Source: Lachnospiraceae bacterium AC2012 (GTDB lineage Bacteria; Bacillota; Clostridia; Lachnospirales; Lachnospiraceae). Taken from it: a stretch of 64,000 bases of DNA. A program made the position numbers and the translations under genes. Numbering within the stretch: the first letter of the stretch is position 1; every line of letters begins with the position of its first letter. The stretch covers positions 310,001 to 374,000 of the forward strand of contig JNIN01000001.1 in assembly GCA_000702525.1 (NCBI GenBank). The letters are read 5' to 3'. The notes beneath the pieces were generated by a model. That model was not told the DNA's origin. It saw only the letters and a list, made by a program, of their open reading frames with translations, and searched no databases. Positions 35,271 through 44,782 of this stretch are shown here, piece by piece.

Positions 35271-37305
35271 GATTTCTCTTAGAAATGTTAGTAGAAGCCT
35301 AAAGGACTATGCGATTTATTTCTTTACGCTGGTCATCGGTGTTTCCATCTTTTATGTATTTAATGCGATTTCTACACAGACAGCGATGTTACAGTTGGAT
35401 GACAGTTCTTATGAAATTGTCGGACTTTTAAAGAATTCACTGTCTGCAACAAGCGTGTTTGTAGCGATTATCTTGGCGTTATTAGTTGTTTATGCCAGTC
35501 GTTTCCTGATGAAGAGACGTCACAAGGAATTCGCTGTGTACCAGACACTCGGTATGAGCAAAGGTAGCATTTCTGTGATGCTTTTATTTGAAACTGTTAT
35601 CATTGGACTGGCTTCTTTAGTTGTTGGTTTATTACTGGGAACTGCACTTTCGCAGGTTATGAGTGCGGTAGTCGCAAATTTATTTGAAGCAGATATGACT
35701 TCCTATAAATTTATGTTCTCTTCGGAATCTGCAACGAAGACTATACTTTATTTCGTGCTGATGTATCTGGCGGTTGTGGTATTTAACAATCTTTCTATTG
35801 GTCGTATGAAATTAATCGACTTAATTCAGAGTGGCAGAAAAACAGAGCGTATCACCAATCGAAATGTGGTTCTTTGCGTGATTACTTTTGTAGCGGCAAT
35901 GATTGCATTAATCTATGCATACCATTGTGTGGGATGGGATTATAATTCGTTAGATGAAAAGAAGCTGGTTCTTTGTATAGCTCTTGGATCGGTTAGTACC
36001 TTCTTGATTTTCTGGTCCGTTTCCGGTGTAGCGCTTCGTCTGATGCGTCTGATGAAGAAGAGATTTTATCATAGTATCAATGCGTTTACCTTCCGACAGG
36101 TGAGCAGTGTCATCAATACCATGGTATTTTCTATGACGATTATCTGCCTGATGCTGTTTATCACGATTTGTACGATTGCTTCCGCTTTTTCGATTCGTAA
36201 TTCGATGAATGCGAATATTCAGGAACTTTGCCCGGCTGATGTGGAGATTGCCAATGGTTTATCCAGCGAGTCAGATATCGAATCCGTTCAGGATTATAAG
36301 AATATTCGTGCCATTTATGAGGATGCAGGATATGATATTACAGAAGGTATGAAGGATTATGTAGAACTCAATACTTATGAGGATGCCGATCTTACGATTG
36401 GAAAATCTTTAGAACCCTTTCTGGAACAGATTCAGGAAACAAATCCATACCTGGACTATAACGCGAGCGAAACGATTGTTACGCTTAGTGAATATAATCG
36501 TCTGATGGAACTCTATGGTCGTAAACCATTGGAATTAAACCAGGGCGAATATATCATGATCTGTAATTTTGCCAATATGAAGGATCTTCGTAACGCTGTG
36601 CTAAAAGTAGGAAATGATATTACGGTCTTTGGTCATGTTTTAAGCCCAAAATATACAGAATGTCAGGATGGTTTTATTGAGATATCGAATTCGCATATCA
36701 ACTCCGGTTTTTATGTGGTTCCGGATGAAGTGGTTTCGAATCAGATTCCAAACAATAGTTATTTTATTGGAAATTATGCAGAGACTTCTACAGATGGAAG
36801 AAAGCAGATCGAAGATCAGGAATACCAGATCTTTGGCGAGGTGTTTGATTATGAAAGTACACAGAATGATGGCTATTTAATGAAAATCGATACTAAAGAA
36901 GCGATTCTTAGTGATGCCATCGGTCTTGGCGCTGTGATTGCATTCCTGGGATTATATATCGGTTTTGTATTCCTGATTTCCTGTGGAGCCATTTTATCTC
37001 TGAAATGTCTGTCAGAAAGTGTAGATGGATCGGAACGATATACCATTCTTCGAAAGATTGGTGTGGATGAGAGAGTGATTTCAAAGTCGCTTCTTATGCA
37101 GACGGGAATCTTCTTCTTTGCACCACTGGCACTTGCCATCGTACACTCCTTTGTCGGACTTCGTTTTGCAAAGTTTGTGCTGATAACATTCGGTACAGAA
37201 CAGGTAATGAAATCAATCGGTATTGCATCGATTATCCTGTTTGTCATCTATGGTGGTTACTTTATGATTACTTATGCAAACAGCAAGAGAATCATTTCCG
37301 ATTAG
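35260..37305 (+). CDS. BceB-like ABC transporter permease
   Basis: 681 residues, ten predicted membrane helices in the BceB order: one near 18-38, three between about 55 and 180, two at about 200-255, one near 290-312, then a large outer domain of about 230 residues (310-545) and three final helices. The FtsX domain is seen at about 60-180 (KEFAVYQTLGMSKGSISVM) and again near the end. The outer domain is thought to receive the antimicrobial peptide. GGGAGGTGACGTGAGCG gives the start. It completes the two-component/ABC detoxification module and is followed by a terminator. Confidence 0.93.
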   Translation: MLFKISLRNVSRSLKDYAIYFFTLVIGVSIFYVFNAISTQTAMLQLDDSSYEIVGLLKNSLSATSVFVAIILALLVVYASRFLMKRRHKEFAVYQTLGMSKGSISVMLLFETVIIGLASLVVGLLLGTALSQVMSAVVANLFEADMTSYKFMFSSESATKTILYFVLMYLAVVVFNNLSIGRMKLIDLIQSGRKTERITNRNVVLCVITFVAAMIALIYAYHCVGWDYNSLDEKKLVLCIALGSVSTFLIFWSVSGVALRLMRLMKKRFYHSINAFTFRQVSSVINTMVFSMTIICLMLFITICTIASAFSIRNSMNANIQELCPADVEIANGLSSESDIESVQDYKNIRAIYEDAGYDITEGMKDYVELNTYEDADLTIGKSLEPFLEQIQETNPYLDYNASETIVTLSEYNRLMELYGRKPLELNQGEYIMICNFANMKDLRNAVLKVGNDITVFGHVLSPKYTECQDGFIEISNSHINSGFYVVPDEVVSNQIPNNSYFIGNYAETSTDGRKQIEDQEYQIFGEVFDYESTQNDGYLMKIDTKEAILSDAIGLGAVIAFLGLYIGFVFLISCGAILSLKCLSESVDGSERYTILRKIGVDERVISKSLLMQTGIFFFAPLALAIVHSFVGLRFAKFVLITFGTEQVMKSIGIASIILFVIYGGYFMITYANSKRIISD

Positions 37306-37354
37306 AGTAAGGCTTTTCTAAGAAGATAGAACATGATAAAATAGAGATAATTCT

Positions 37355-37384
37355 AAGGGGCAGAATACTTGCCCCTTTATTTTT
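37355..37384 (+). terminator. Intrinsic terminator after the Bce-type operon
   Basis: AAGGGGCA, gaatact loop, TGCCCCTT, then TATTTTT. Confidence 0.85.
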
Positions 37385-37400
37385 GTTTGGAGATATAATT

Positions 37401-38066
37401 ATGGCTATCTTTGATATTATTGGACCGGTTATGGTAGGGCCAAGCAGTTCGCATACTGCGGGAGCATGCCGTATCGGATATATTGCAAGAAAATTATTAG
37501 GAGAGCATCCAAAGGAGATTCAGGCGGATCTGTATGGTTCCTTTTTAACAACGGGTAAGGGACATGGTACGGACCGTGCTATCGTTGCGGGACTGCTTGG
37601 GATGAAGCCGGATGATATGCGGATTCCAAAGAGCCTTACGATTGCGAAGGAGATGGGCGTGGACGTTTCTTTTGGAGAAGCGAAATTAAAGGAAGCGCAT
37701 CCAAATTCCGTACAGCTTCATCTGACGGGCCGCTCTGGGAAGAAGATGGAATTGATTGGACAATCGATTGGCGGTGGTCGAATCAATATTGCAGAGATTG
37801 ATGGAATTGCGACGAATTTCTCAGGAGAATATCCAACGTTAATCGTAAATAACGAGGACAAACCGGGATTGGTTGCGCAGGTGGCATCGATGTTATCGGA
37901 TCAGGGTGTCAATGTGGCTACGATGCAGTTATATAGAAATCAGCGAGATGGAATGGCAGTGATGGTCCTTGAATGCGACCAGCAGATTCCCAAAAGAGGA
38001 ATTGAGAAATTAAGAAATACAGATGGTGTGACAAATGTTACCTATCTGAATCCGGAGGAAGAATAA
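37401..38066 (+). CDS. sdaAB: L-serine ammonia-lyase, iron-sulfur-dependent, beta subunit
   Basis: 221 residues from ATG 37401 (TTTGGAGATATAATT before it). The opening FDIIGPVMVGPSSSHTAGA is the substrate-binding signature of the enzyme. An ACT domain forms the last 75 residues (TLIVNNEDKPGLVAQVASML), as in the Bacillus-type two-chain enzyme. With the alpha subunit it deaminates L-serine to pyruvate and ammonia using a 4Fe-4S cluster. The alpha gene follows after three bases, so the two are co-translated. Confidence 0.96.
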   Translation: MAIFDIIGPVMVGPSSSHTAGACRIGYIARKLLGEHPKEIQADLYGSFLTTGKGHGTDRAIVAGLLGMKPDDMRIPKSLTIAKEMGVDVSFGEAKLKEAHPNSVQLHLTGRSGKKMELIGQSIGGGRINIAEIDGIATNFSGEYPTLIVNNEDKPGLVAQVASMLSDQGVNVATMQLYRNQRDGMAVMVLECDQQIPKRGIEKLRNTDGVTNVTYLNPEEE

Positions 38067-38069
38067 TTG

Positions 38070-38939
38070 ATGGTATATCATGCAATAGCGGATCTTTTGA
38101 AATTATGTGAAGAGACCAAGAAGCCTCTTTGGGAAGTGGTATTACAGGCGGATATGGAGAGTCGTCAGGTGTCGAGAGAGGACAGTTACCATACGATGGA
38201 ATCCATGTATACAGCGATGCGTCAGGCGGATCAGAACTATGACAAGTCCCTCCGATCCTCAAGTGGGATGTCCGGTGGCGATGGCGAGAAGATGCGTGCC
38301 TTCAATGAAAGTGGCAAGAATCTCTGTAGTGATTTTACAGCACTTGCTATGGAGAAGGCACTGAAGATGGCAGAGTCCAATGCCTGTATGCGTAGAATTG
38401 TAGCTGCGCCAACAGCGGGAAGTTGTGGTGTGATCCCGGCGGTCTTTTTGTCTTATGAAGATATGTTTGCATCGAATCGGGATGAGATTGTGCATGCGCT
38501 CTTTATCGCTGCCGGCATTGGTGCCGTGATTGCGGAGAATGCGAGTATAGCCGGCGCCTTTGGCGGATGTCAGGCGGAGATTGGTTCCGCGAGTGCGATG
38601 GCAGCAGCAGGCCTTGTATATTTACAGGGTGGGGATGAGCATCAGATGATGCAGGCAGCAGCGCTTGCACTTAAGAATATGTTGGGATTAGCCTGTGATC
38701 CGGTTGGTGGTCTGGTAGAGGTCCCATGCATTAAGAGAAATGTTGCCGGAACCGTCAATGCCATCAGCTCGGCACAACTTGCCATGGCGGGGATTGAAAG
38801 TGCTATTTCGCCGGATGATGTGATTGACAGTATGTATCGCATTGGAAATATTATGCCACATGCATTAAAGGAAACGAGTGAAGGTGGTTTGGCAACATCG
38901 GAAAGTGCCAGAAAGCTCTGTAAGAATCTGGGAAACTAG
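38070..38939 (+). CDS. sdaAA: L-serine ammonia-lyase, iron-sulfur-dependent, alpha subunit
   Basis: 289 residues from ATG 38070; a TTG directly before it is a less likely start. The cluster-binding part includes GGCQAEIGSASAMAAAG near 173 and LACDPVGGLVEVPCIKRN near 211, with the expected cysteines, and AAPTAGSCGVIPAVFL near 112 is typical. It joins the beta subunit encoded immediately upstream. The enzyme is oxygen-labile and feeds serine carbon into pyruvate, consistent with an anaerobic lifestyle. Confidence 0.96.
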   Translation: MVYHAIADLLKLCEETKKPLWEVVLQADMESRQVSREDSYHTMESMYTAMRQADQNYDKSLRSSSGMSGGDGEKMRAFNESGKNLCSDFTALAMEKALKMAESNACMRRIVAAPTAGSCGVIPAVFLSYEDMFASNRDEIVHALFIAAGIGAVIAENASIAGAFGGCQAEIGSASAMAAAGLVYLQGGDEHQMMQAAALALKNMLGLACDPVGGLVEVPCIKRNVAGTVNAISSAQLAMAGIESAISPDDVIDSMYRIGNIMPHALKETSEGGLATSESARKLCKNLGN

Positions 38940-38980
38940 TTTTGGAAATCGAATTGTTTTGTTAGATCGGGGAGAGACGG

Positions 38981-39628
38981 GTGTTAAAGGATAAGGATAT
39001 TCGAGAGCCGCTTTTTGATTTTTTGGAGGAGCGGTTTGGTAAGAATAGAATATTGGAAGAGAAGAATATGGGTGTGTCTTCCAGGGCGGATGTCGTCATG
39101 GTTTTACCAAATCAGTTGATTGGTATAGAGATTAAGAGCGATGTAGATTCTTATGTAAGGCTGGATAGCCAGGTGAGTGACTACGACCGATGCTTTGACG
39201 GCAATATCATTGTGGTTGGCAGCTCGCATGCGTTACATGTGGAAGAACATGTGCCGGATTACTGGGGCATTATCTCCGTGGAAGAGGACTCGGAAGAATC
39301 GTTGGATTTTTATGTGGTTCGTGAGATGAAGGAGAATCCAAAATTGAATCCGAAAGAGAAGTTACGTTTCCTGTGGAGACCGGAACTTGCACATATTCAG
39401 GAAAAGTATGGATTATACAAGTATGCGGGAAAGAGCAAGGATTTTGTGCAGGATTATCTATTGGAGTCCGTATCGCCGGAGGATTTAGCCAGAGAAATCA
39501 GTGAGGAATTATTCGAGCGGGATTACACAAAAATTCACGAGCAGATTAATGCCTATCGAAAAGCGCATGGGCAGAAACCGCGGATTCGAAGAAAAAGAAG
39601 GAAGAGAAGACGTACAGTGACACACTAA
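38981..39628 (+). CDS. sce7726-like PD-(D/E)XK nuclease-fold protein
   Basis: 215 residues from a GTG start after GGGGAGAGACGG. Residues about 30-80 show a nuclease core: Arg-Ala-Asp-Val-Val-Met-Val (acid), then I-G-I-E-I-K-S-D (the E-x-K pair), and YVRLDSQVSDYDRCFD, the arrangement of sce7726/MmcB-like proteins. The tail, about residues 185-215, is extremely basic (PRIRRKRRKRRRTV), fitting nucleic-acid binding. No methylase or phage gene adjoins, so it is not an evident restriction gene. DNA repair or mobile-DNA processing are possibilities; no function is assigned. Confidence 0.65.
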   Translation: MLKDKDIREPLFDFLEERFGKNRILEEKNMGVSSRADVVMVLPNQLIGIEIKSDVDSYVRLDSQVSDYDRCFDGNIIVVGSSHALHVEEHVPDYWGIISVEEDSEESLDFYVVREMKENPKLNPKEKLRFLWRPELAHIQEKYGLYKYAGKSKDFVQDYLLESVSPEDLAREISEELFERDYTKIHEQINAYRKAHGQKPRIRRKRRKRRRTVTH

Positions 39629-39645
39629 GCATCACAATATATGCT

Positions 39646-39675
39646 TTGACTATATTGTATCATTCGGGTTATAAT
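39646..39675 (+). promoter_or_regulatory. Promoter of the zinc-ribbon protein gene
   Basis: TTGACT, 18 bases, perfect TATAAT, 40 bases before the start codon. Confidence 0.6.
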
Positions 39676-39715
39676 GGTGTCGATTGCTAGATATCATATT
39701 TGAGGAGGAGACAAT

Positions 39716-41191
39716 ATGAGTTTTTGTGGAAACTGCGGAACACAGATTCCGGAAGGATCAGATTTCTGCCCAAATTGTGGACAGAAAATTGATGTAGTTG
39801 CCAATGCACAGCAGACAACTACCCAGAACCAGGCTGAACAGCAGGCGAATCAGCAGGGTACAGATGCTACAGATGCCAATCAGGCACAGCAGCAGGGAAC
39901 TTATCAGGCAAACCAGGGTACATACCAGGCAAACCAGCAGGGTACATACCAGGCGAATCAGCAGGGTGCTTACCAGGCTAACCAGGGTAACCAGGGTAAT
40001 TTCCAGGGACAGCAGTATGGCTATGCAAACCAGGTAAAGCAGCCAAATGCATTTATGGAACGTTTAAAGACAGACAAGAAGATGCAGGGAATTTGCGTGG
40101 GTGTAGTAGCGCTTATCGTTCTTTTGATCGGACTTGTTGTTTGGAGAGTGAATGCTGCGAAGACAGTAGATATTTCTGATTATGTAACTGTTACATTTGA
40201 AGGTGCTGACTCAGCAGGTACAGCGGTTGTTGACATTGATGAAGACAAGCTTTATAACGCGCTTACAGATGCTGGTGGAGATAAGATTATTTCTTATTAT
40301 GGTCAGTACGAAGTAATGAACAGTATTGATGTAACGGTAACTCCAAATGAGGATCTCTCTAATGGAGACAAGGTTACGGTACAGTACACATATAGCAAGG
40401 CTATTGCAAAGAAGTATGGCATTAAGTTAAAGGGTAAAGATGAGAAGATCAAAGTTTCTGGTCTGAAGGATGTAGAAGCAATTGATCCATTCGAATATAT
40501 AACCATTACGTACGAAGGTATGGAACCTTACATCTACCCAGAAGTAGAAGTGGATTCTTCTAAGATTAAGTTCTTGGATGAGATTTATTTCAGCACTGAT
40601 GTCTATTCCGGATTATCCGATGGAGATGAGTTTACAGTAACGGCTGAGATTGATGAAGATTATGCACTTTCTCAGGGATATTACCTCAAGGAGACAGAGA
40701 AGACCTATACGGTAGATGCAGATACTAAATATCTTGCATCTGTAGATGATCTTACAGAAGCACAGCTTGCAGAATTACAGAAGGACGCAACTGATGAGAT
40801 TACAGCAGAGATGGCAACAGAAGATTATACGATTTCTGAACCAGCTTACATCGGTGCTTATCTTTTGACTGCAAAGGAGAAATCTTACTCTTCTGGAAAT
40901 AAGCTTTATCTCGTATATCAGGTACAGGCTACCGATACAGAAGACGGAGAATTTGCAGATACAACGGTCTACATGCCAGTAGAAATCGATGATGTTGTTG
41001 TTTCATCTGACGGTTCCATTGATTATTACAGTGTATACCTTGATGGAAATTATGAAAATCCTAGCGATGGATGGACATATGTATACGGATACCTCGATGG
41101 AGCAGCGATGTATAACGAGCTTGTAACAGCGAATGTTAGTGATTATACAGCAACAGTATATGGCGATGCTTTAAAGGCATTCGGTGAATAA
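39716..41191 (+). CDS. Zinc-ribbon membrane protein with Gln/Asn-rich repeats
   Basis: 491 residues. Cys5, Cys8, Cys23 and Cys26 (CGNCG...CPNCG) make a zinc ribbon. Residues about 37-105 are a Gln/Asn/Ala-rich low-complexity segment with four or five near-copies of Y-Q-A-N-Q-Q-G-T. One membrane helix follows at about 123-143 ([15 protein letters not shown]). The outer part holds two or more beta-rich repeat domains, each opening near a YVTVTFEG or YITITYEG segment, typical of Clostridia zinc-ribbon surface proteins. The ribbon lies in the cytoplasm and the rest outside. Role unknown. GAGGAGGAGACAAT is a strong start site. Confidence 0.82.
   Translation: MSFCGNCGTQIPEGSDFCPNCGQKIDVVANAQQTTTQNQAEQQANQQGTDATDANQAQQQGTYQANQGTYQANQQGTYQANQQGAYQANQGNQGNFQGQQYGYANQVKQPNAFMERLKTDKKMQGICVGVVALIVLLIGLVVWRVNAAKTVDISDYVTVTFEGADSAGTAVVDIDEDKLYNALTDAGGDKIISYYGQYEVMNSIDVTVTPNEDLSNGDKVTVQYTYSKAIAKKYGIKLKGKDEKIKVSGLKDVEAIDPFEYITITYEGMEPYIYPEVEVDSSKIKFLDEIYFSTDVYSGLSDGDEFTVTAEIDEDYALSQGYYLKETEKTYTVDADTKYLASVDDLTEAQLAELQKDATDEITAEMATEDYTISEPAYIGAYLLTAKEKSYSSGNKLYLVYQVQATDTEDGEFADTTVYMPVEIDDVVVSSDGSIDYYSVYLDGNYENPSDGWTYVYGYLDGAAMYNELVTANVSDYTATVYGDALKAFGE
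39892..40005 (+). repeat. Tandem 24-base coding repeats
   Basis: Near-copies of an eight-codon unit (Q-Q-G-T-Y-Q-A-N) in the zinc-ribbon protein gene. Such units can expand or shrink by slippage. Confidence 0.75.
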
Positions 41192-41227
41192 AATTAAAAA
41201 TAGTAATGAAATATGAATTTAGCGCTG

Positions 41228-41257
41228 GGGTGTCCATGAAAATGGACACCCTTTTTT
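41228..41257 (+). terminator. Intrinsic terminator before addB
   Basis: GGGTGTCCAT, GAAA tetraloop, ATGGACACCC, then six T; a textbook terminator. Confidence 0.93.
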
Positions 41258-41305
41258 CTATAATTATTGGTATAATTTTTAGTAGAAAAATTCTTGGGAG
41301 GCAGT

Positions 41306-44300
41306 ATGTCATTACAATTCATTACAGGAAATGCAGGATCTGGGAAATCCGTCACATTGTATCAAACTCTGATTCAAGAGTCCGTTCAAAATCCAAAGAA
41401 GAAATATATGATTATTGTTCCGGAGCAGTTTACATTACAGACGCAGAAGGAATTGGTGAGTCTTCATCCGGGGCATAGTGTGATGAATATCGAAGTGCTC
41501 TCTTTTGATCGATTGGCTTATCGAGTATTCGATGAGATGGGAACGAAAGTCTATGATGTGCTTGAGGATACGGGTAAGAACCTCGTACTTCGGCGTGTTG
41601 CCGAAGAGAAGATGGAAGAACTGACGATTCTTCGAAATCATATGACGAAGCTGGGCTATATCTCCGAGATGAAGTCTCTGATTTCGGAATTTAAGCAGTA
41701 TGCTATTTCCATTGAGGATTTCGAGAATATCATGGAAGATATTACCTATCCGTCTTTCCGTAAGAAGGCCAAGGATATTCTTGTGATGTATCGTGGTTTC
41801 CAGGAATTTATGAAGGATAAGTATATTACGACAGAAGAGATTTTGGAGCTTCTGATTACGGTGGTTTCGGATTCGAAACTGGTGCAGGATTCCATCATGG
41901 TATTCGATGGATTTACGGGATTTACACCGATTCAGAACAAATTGCTGCGTGTGATTATGCCGATGGTGGAGAAGATGGTATGTACCATTTCCATAGATAG
42001 TCGGGAAGACTTGCTATCGGAACCGGCGCCGGAAGAACTCTTCTATATGTCGAAAAAGATGGCGCAGGGACTGGTTCGTATTGCAAAATCTGTGGGTGTC
42101 GATGTGGAGGAGCCACTTCTTCATACGATGGAAGAACCCATGCGTTTTGCGCCAGCGGGAGAATTGCTACATCTGGAACAGAATCTGTTTCGACGTACCT
42201 ATTCCAAATATCATGGGGATCAGGAACGCGAACATGAAATCGAATTATATCGCTTGGGCAATCCTAGGATGGAACTATCTTTTGTTGCAGCTAGAATACA
42301 GAAGATGATTCGTACCGGTAAGTATCACTATCGGGATTTTGCCATTGTTTGTGCGAATATGGAGGATTATCAGAATTATATTCAGGATATTTTCCGTAAG
42401 TACCAGATGCCCATCTTTGTGGATGCGAATTCCGAAGTACGATTTCAGCCAAGTATTGAATTTATTCGAAGTGCGCTCGCTATGGTGGAGGAGAATTTCT
42501 CTTATGCTTCGGTGTTCCATTTCTTACGTTCTGGTATGACGGACCTGACGATGGAAGAGATCGATGTATTGGATAATTACGTTCGTTCTGCCGGAATTCG
42601 TGGGAATCAACGTTATTTCAATATCTTTACGGTCATTCCGCAATACTATACGGCGGATCAGGTGGCAGAGATTAACCAGATTCGAGAGAAATTTGCACAG
42701 AAGGTTCGCCCGTTCTATGAGGCTGTCCAGAGCAGACCATCGTCGAGAAAGACGGTGCGACAGATGACAGAGGCACTGTACCATCTGCTTGTGGATTATA
42801 ACATCGAGCAGAGACTTCTTCAGATGGCAGAGGAATTTGAAGAACGTATGGACGCTGTAAGAGCAAAGGAATACCAGCAGATTTATCCGATGATTATGGA
42901 ACTTTTGGATAAGATGGTGACGATTCTTGGGGAGGAATCCATGGATCTCGATTCCTATAAGAATATCTTGGATGCCGGACTCGAAGATGCGAAGATTGGT
43001 GTGATTCCACCAAGTTATGACAATATTATCTTTGGTGATATGGAGCGTACCCGTCTAGAGCATATTAAGGTGTTATTCTTGATTGGTGCGAATGATGGGG
43101 CGATTCCAAAGTCTGTGAGCACCTGCAGTATTCTCTCACAGATTGATCGGCAGAAGTTAAAGGACGCCGACTATGAACTCGCGCCAACAGAGCGTGAGAA
43201 ATCCTTTATGCAGCGTTTTTATCTATATTTGATTTTGACGAAGCCATCGGAAAAACTGATTGTGACTTATGGACGTACTGGAAATGATGGCGCTGCCGTT
43301 CGAAAATCCTATCTGATTCAGACGTTATGTAAGCTTTTCCCAGAGATTTCTGTGCAGGATCTGGAGGATTTGTCGATGGAAGATCGTATCGCAAGCCCGA
43401 TTCCGGCGCAGGAATATCTGGTGGATTTATTACGTGAGAGTGCAGAGGGAAATGAGGACGCTGGCGCAATGGATGAACTGCTTTCGAAGCTTTTCTGCTG
43501 GTGTAAGGGTGAAGACCGGGAATTGGCGTTGAAACTCTTAGAATCTGCGTTTTATGTGCACGAGGATGATGTGCTACGTAAGTCTGTACTTCGTGCGGTC
43601 AATGGAGACAGTGTGAGCGGCAGTGTCAGCCGTTTAGAGAAGTATGCGACGTGTGCGTATGCTTATTTCCTGCAATATGGGCTGAAGCTCAAGGAGAGGC
43701 AGGAACACGAGCTGAAGAGCGTGGATTTGGGTAATCTGTATCATGATGCCTTGGAACGCTATTCTAAGAAACTGGAGGATAGCGATTTCACATGGTATAA
43801 CGTTTCGGAAGAGATGTCGATGCAGATTATGAACGAAGCGGTAGAAGAAACATTTCATGCCATGCCAAAGGCAGAATTTTTCGATGAGGCAAAAGAAGCT
43901 TATATCCTGGGACGTATGCGTGTGACCTTAAAGCGAACGATTCAGGTTTTGACGAAGCAGGTTCGACAGGGTAGATTTATTCCGAAGGGATTTGAAGTAA
44001 AATTCAGTGATTTAGAATCGCTTTCCTCTCTTCGCTATGAGCTTTCGGATGGAACAACCTTGCGACTGCATGGGCAGATTGATCGAATCGATAAATTTGA
44101 AACGGCAGATAAGACTTATCTTAAAATTATAGATTATAAGTCCGGCAATAAGAAATTTGATTATGAAGATATGTATTACGGCCTGCAGATGCAGTTGATA
44201 CTATACATGAGCGCTGCTATGGAGGCAGAGAGACAGCACTCTACGAAAGAAGTGGAGCCGGCGGGACTACTGTATTATACGATTGATGATCCGATTGCGG

Positions 44301-44782
44301 ATTTACAGAACCAGACGAGTCTGACAGAGGAAGAGTTGCGCGAGAAAAAAGAGCAGGAGATCATGATGCAGTTGCGTGGTTCCGGACTCGTAAATGAGGA
44401 CAGGGAAGTGATTGAGGCTTTAGATACCGATCCGAAACCGAGTGCGAATTCTATGGTAATTCCTGTAAAGTTTAAGAAGGATTTAACTTTATCGGCGACT
44501 TCTAGCTCTCTGACAACAAAGCAGTTTGAGCTGATGGAACAGCATGTGAAGAGACAGATTACATCGTCTGCGACAGAGATTGCAGAGGGCAATGTCAAGG
44601 TCGCTCCGTATCGAAAAGGGAATCAGACCGGATGTGAATATTGCGAGTTTAAGGAAGTCTGCGGATTTGATCGTTCGATTCCGGGATTTGGATATCGAGA
44701 ATTAAAGAAGATGAATAAAGATGAGGTTATGCAGAAATTAGTAGAGGAGGAACAGCATGGGCGAGAAGAAGTGGACGCCTGA
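41306..44782 (+). CDS. addB: Helicase-exonuclease AddAB, subunit AddB
   Basis: 1158 residues from ATG 41306 after TTGGGAGGCAGT. The N-terminal Walker A G-N-A-G-S-G-K-S (7-14) is intact, as in AddB of Firmicutes. The C-terminal RecB-like nuclease domain has DYKSG near 945, and a 4Fe-4S cluster is bound by Cys783 together with Cys1110, Cys1113 and Cys1119 (CEYCEFKEVC). AddB pairs with AddA to resect double-strand breaks and load RecA, replacing RecBCD. TATAAT at 41271 with a TG extension probably marks the promoter. Its end overlaps addA by 26 bases. Confidence 0.96.
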   Translation: MSLQFITGNAGSGKSVTLYQTLIQESVQNPKKKYMIIVPEQFTLQTQKELVSLHPGHSVMNIEVLSFDRLAYRVFDEMGTKVYDVLEDTGKNLVLRRVAEEKMEELTILRNHMTKLGYISEMKSLISEFKQYAISIEDFENIMEDITYPSFRKKAKDILVMYRGFQEFMKDKYITTEEILELLITVVSDSKLVQDSIMVFDGFTGFTPIQNKLLRVIMPMVEKMVCTISIDSREDLLSEPAPEELFYMSKKMAQGLVRIAKSVGVDVEEPLLHTMEEPMRFAPAGELLHLEQNLFRRTYSKYHGDQEREHEIELYRLGNPRMELSFVAARIQKMIRTGKYHYRDFAIVCANMEDYQNYIQDIFRKYQMPIFVDANSEVRFQPSIEFIRSALAMVEENFSYASVFHFLRSGMTDLTMEEIDVLDNYVRSAGIRGNQRYFNIFTVIPQYYTADQVAEINQIREKFAQKVRPFYEAVQSRPSSRKTVRQMTEALYHLLVDYNIEQRLLQMAEEFEERMDAVRAKEYQQIYPMIMELLDKMVTILGEESMDLDSYKNILDAGLEDAKIGVIPPSYDNIIFGDMERTRLEHIKVLFLIGANDGAIPKSVSTCSILSQIDRQKLKDADYELAPTEREKSFMQRFYLYLILTKPSEKLIVTYGRTGNDGAAVRKSYLIQTLCKLFPEISVQDLEDLSMEDRIASPIPAQEYLVDLLRESAEGNEDAGAMDELLSKLFCWCKGEDRELALKLLESAFYVHEDDVLRKSVLRAVNGDSVSGSVSRLEKYATCAYAYFLQYGLKLKERQEHELKSVDLGNLYHDALERYSKKLEDSDFTWYNVSEEMSMQIMNEAVEETFHAMPKAEFFDEAKEAYILGRMRVTLKRTIQVLTKQVRQGRFIPKGFEVKFSDLESLSSLRYELSDGTTLRLHGQIDRIDKFETADKTYLKIIDYKSGNKKFDYEDMYYGLQMQLILYMSAAMEAERQHSTKEVEPAGLLYYTIDDPIADLQNQTSLTEEELREKKEQEIMMQLRGSGLVNEDREVIEALDTDPKPSANSMVIPVKFKKDLTLSATSSSLTTKQFELMEQHVKRQITSSATEIAEGNVKVAPYRKGNQTGCEYCEFKEVCGFDRSIPGFGYRELKKMNKDEVMQKLVEEEQHGREEVDA

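Noticed and set aside
39892-40005. Repeat array considered as CRISPR
   Set aside because: The repeats are contiguous, in frame and coding, with no unique spacers and no cas genes.
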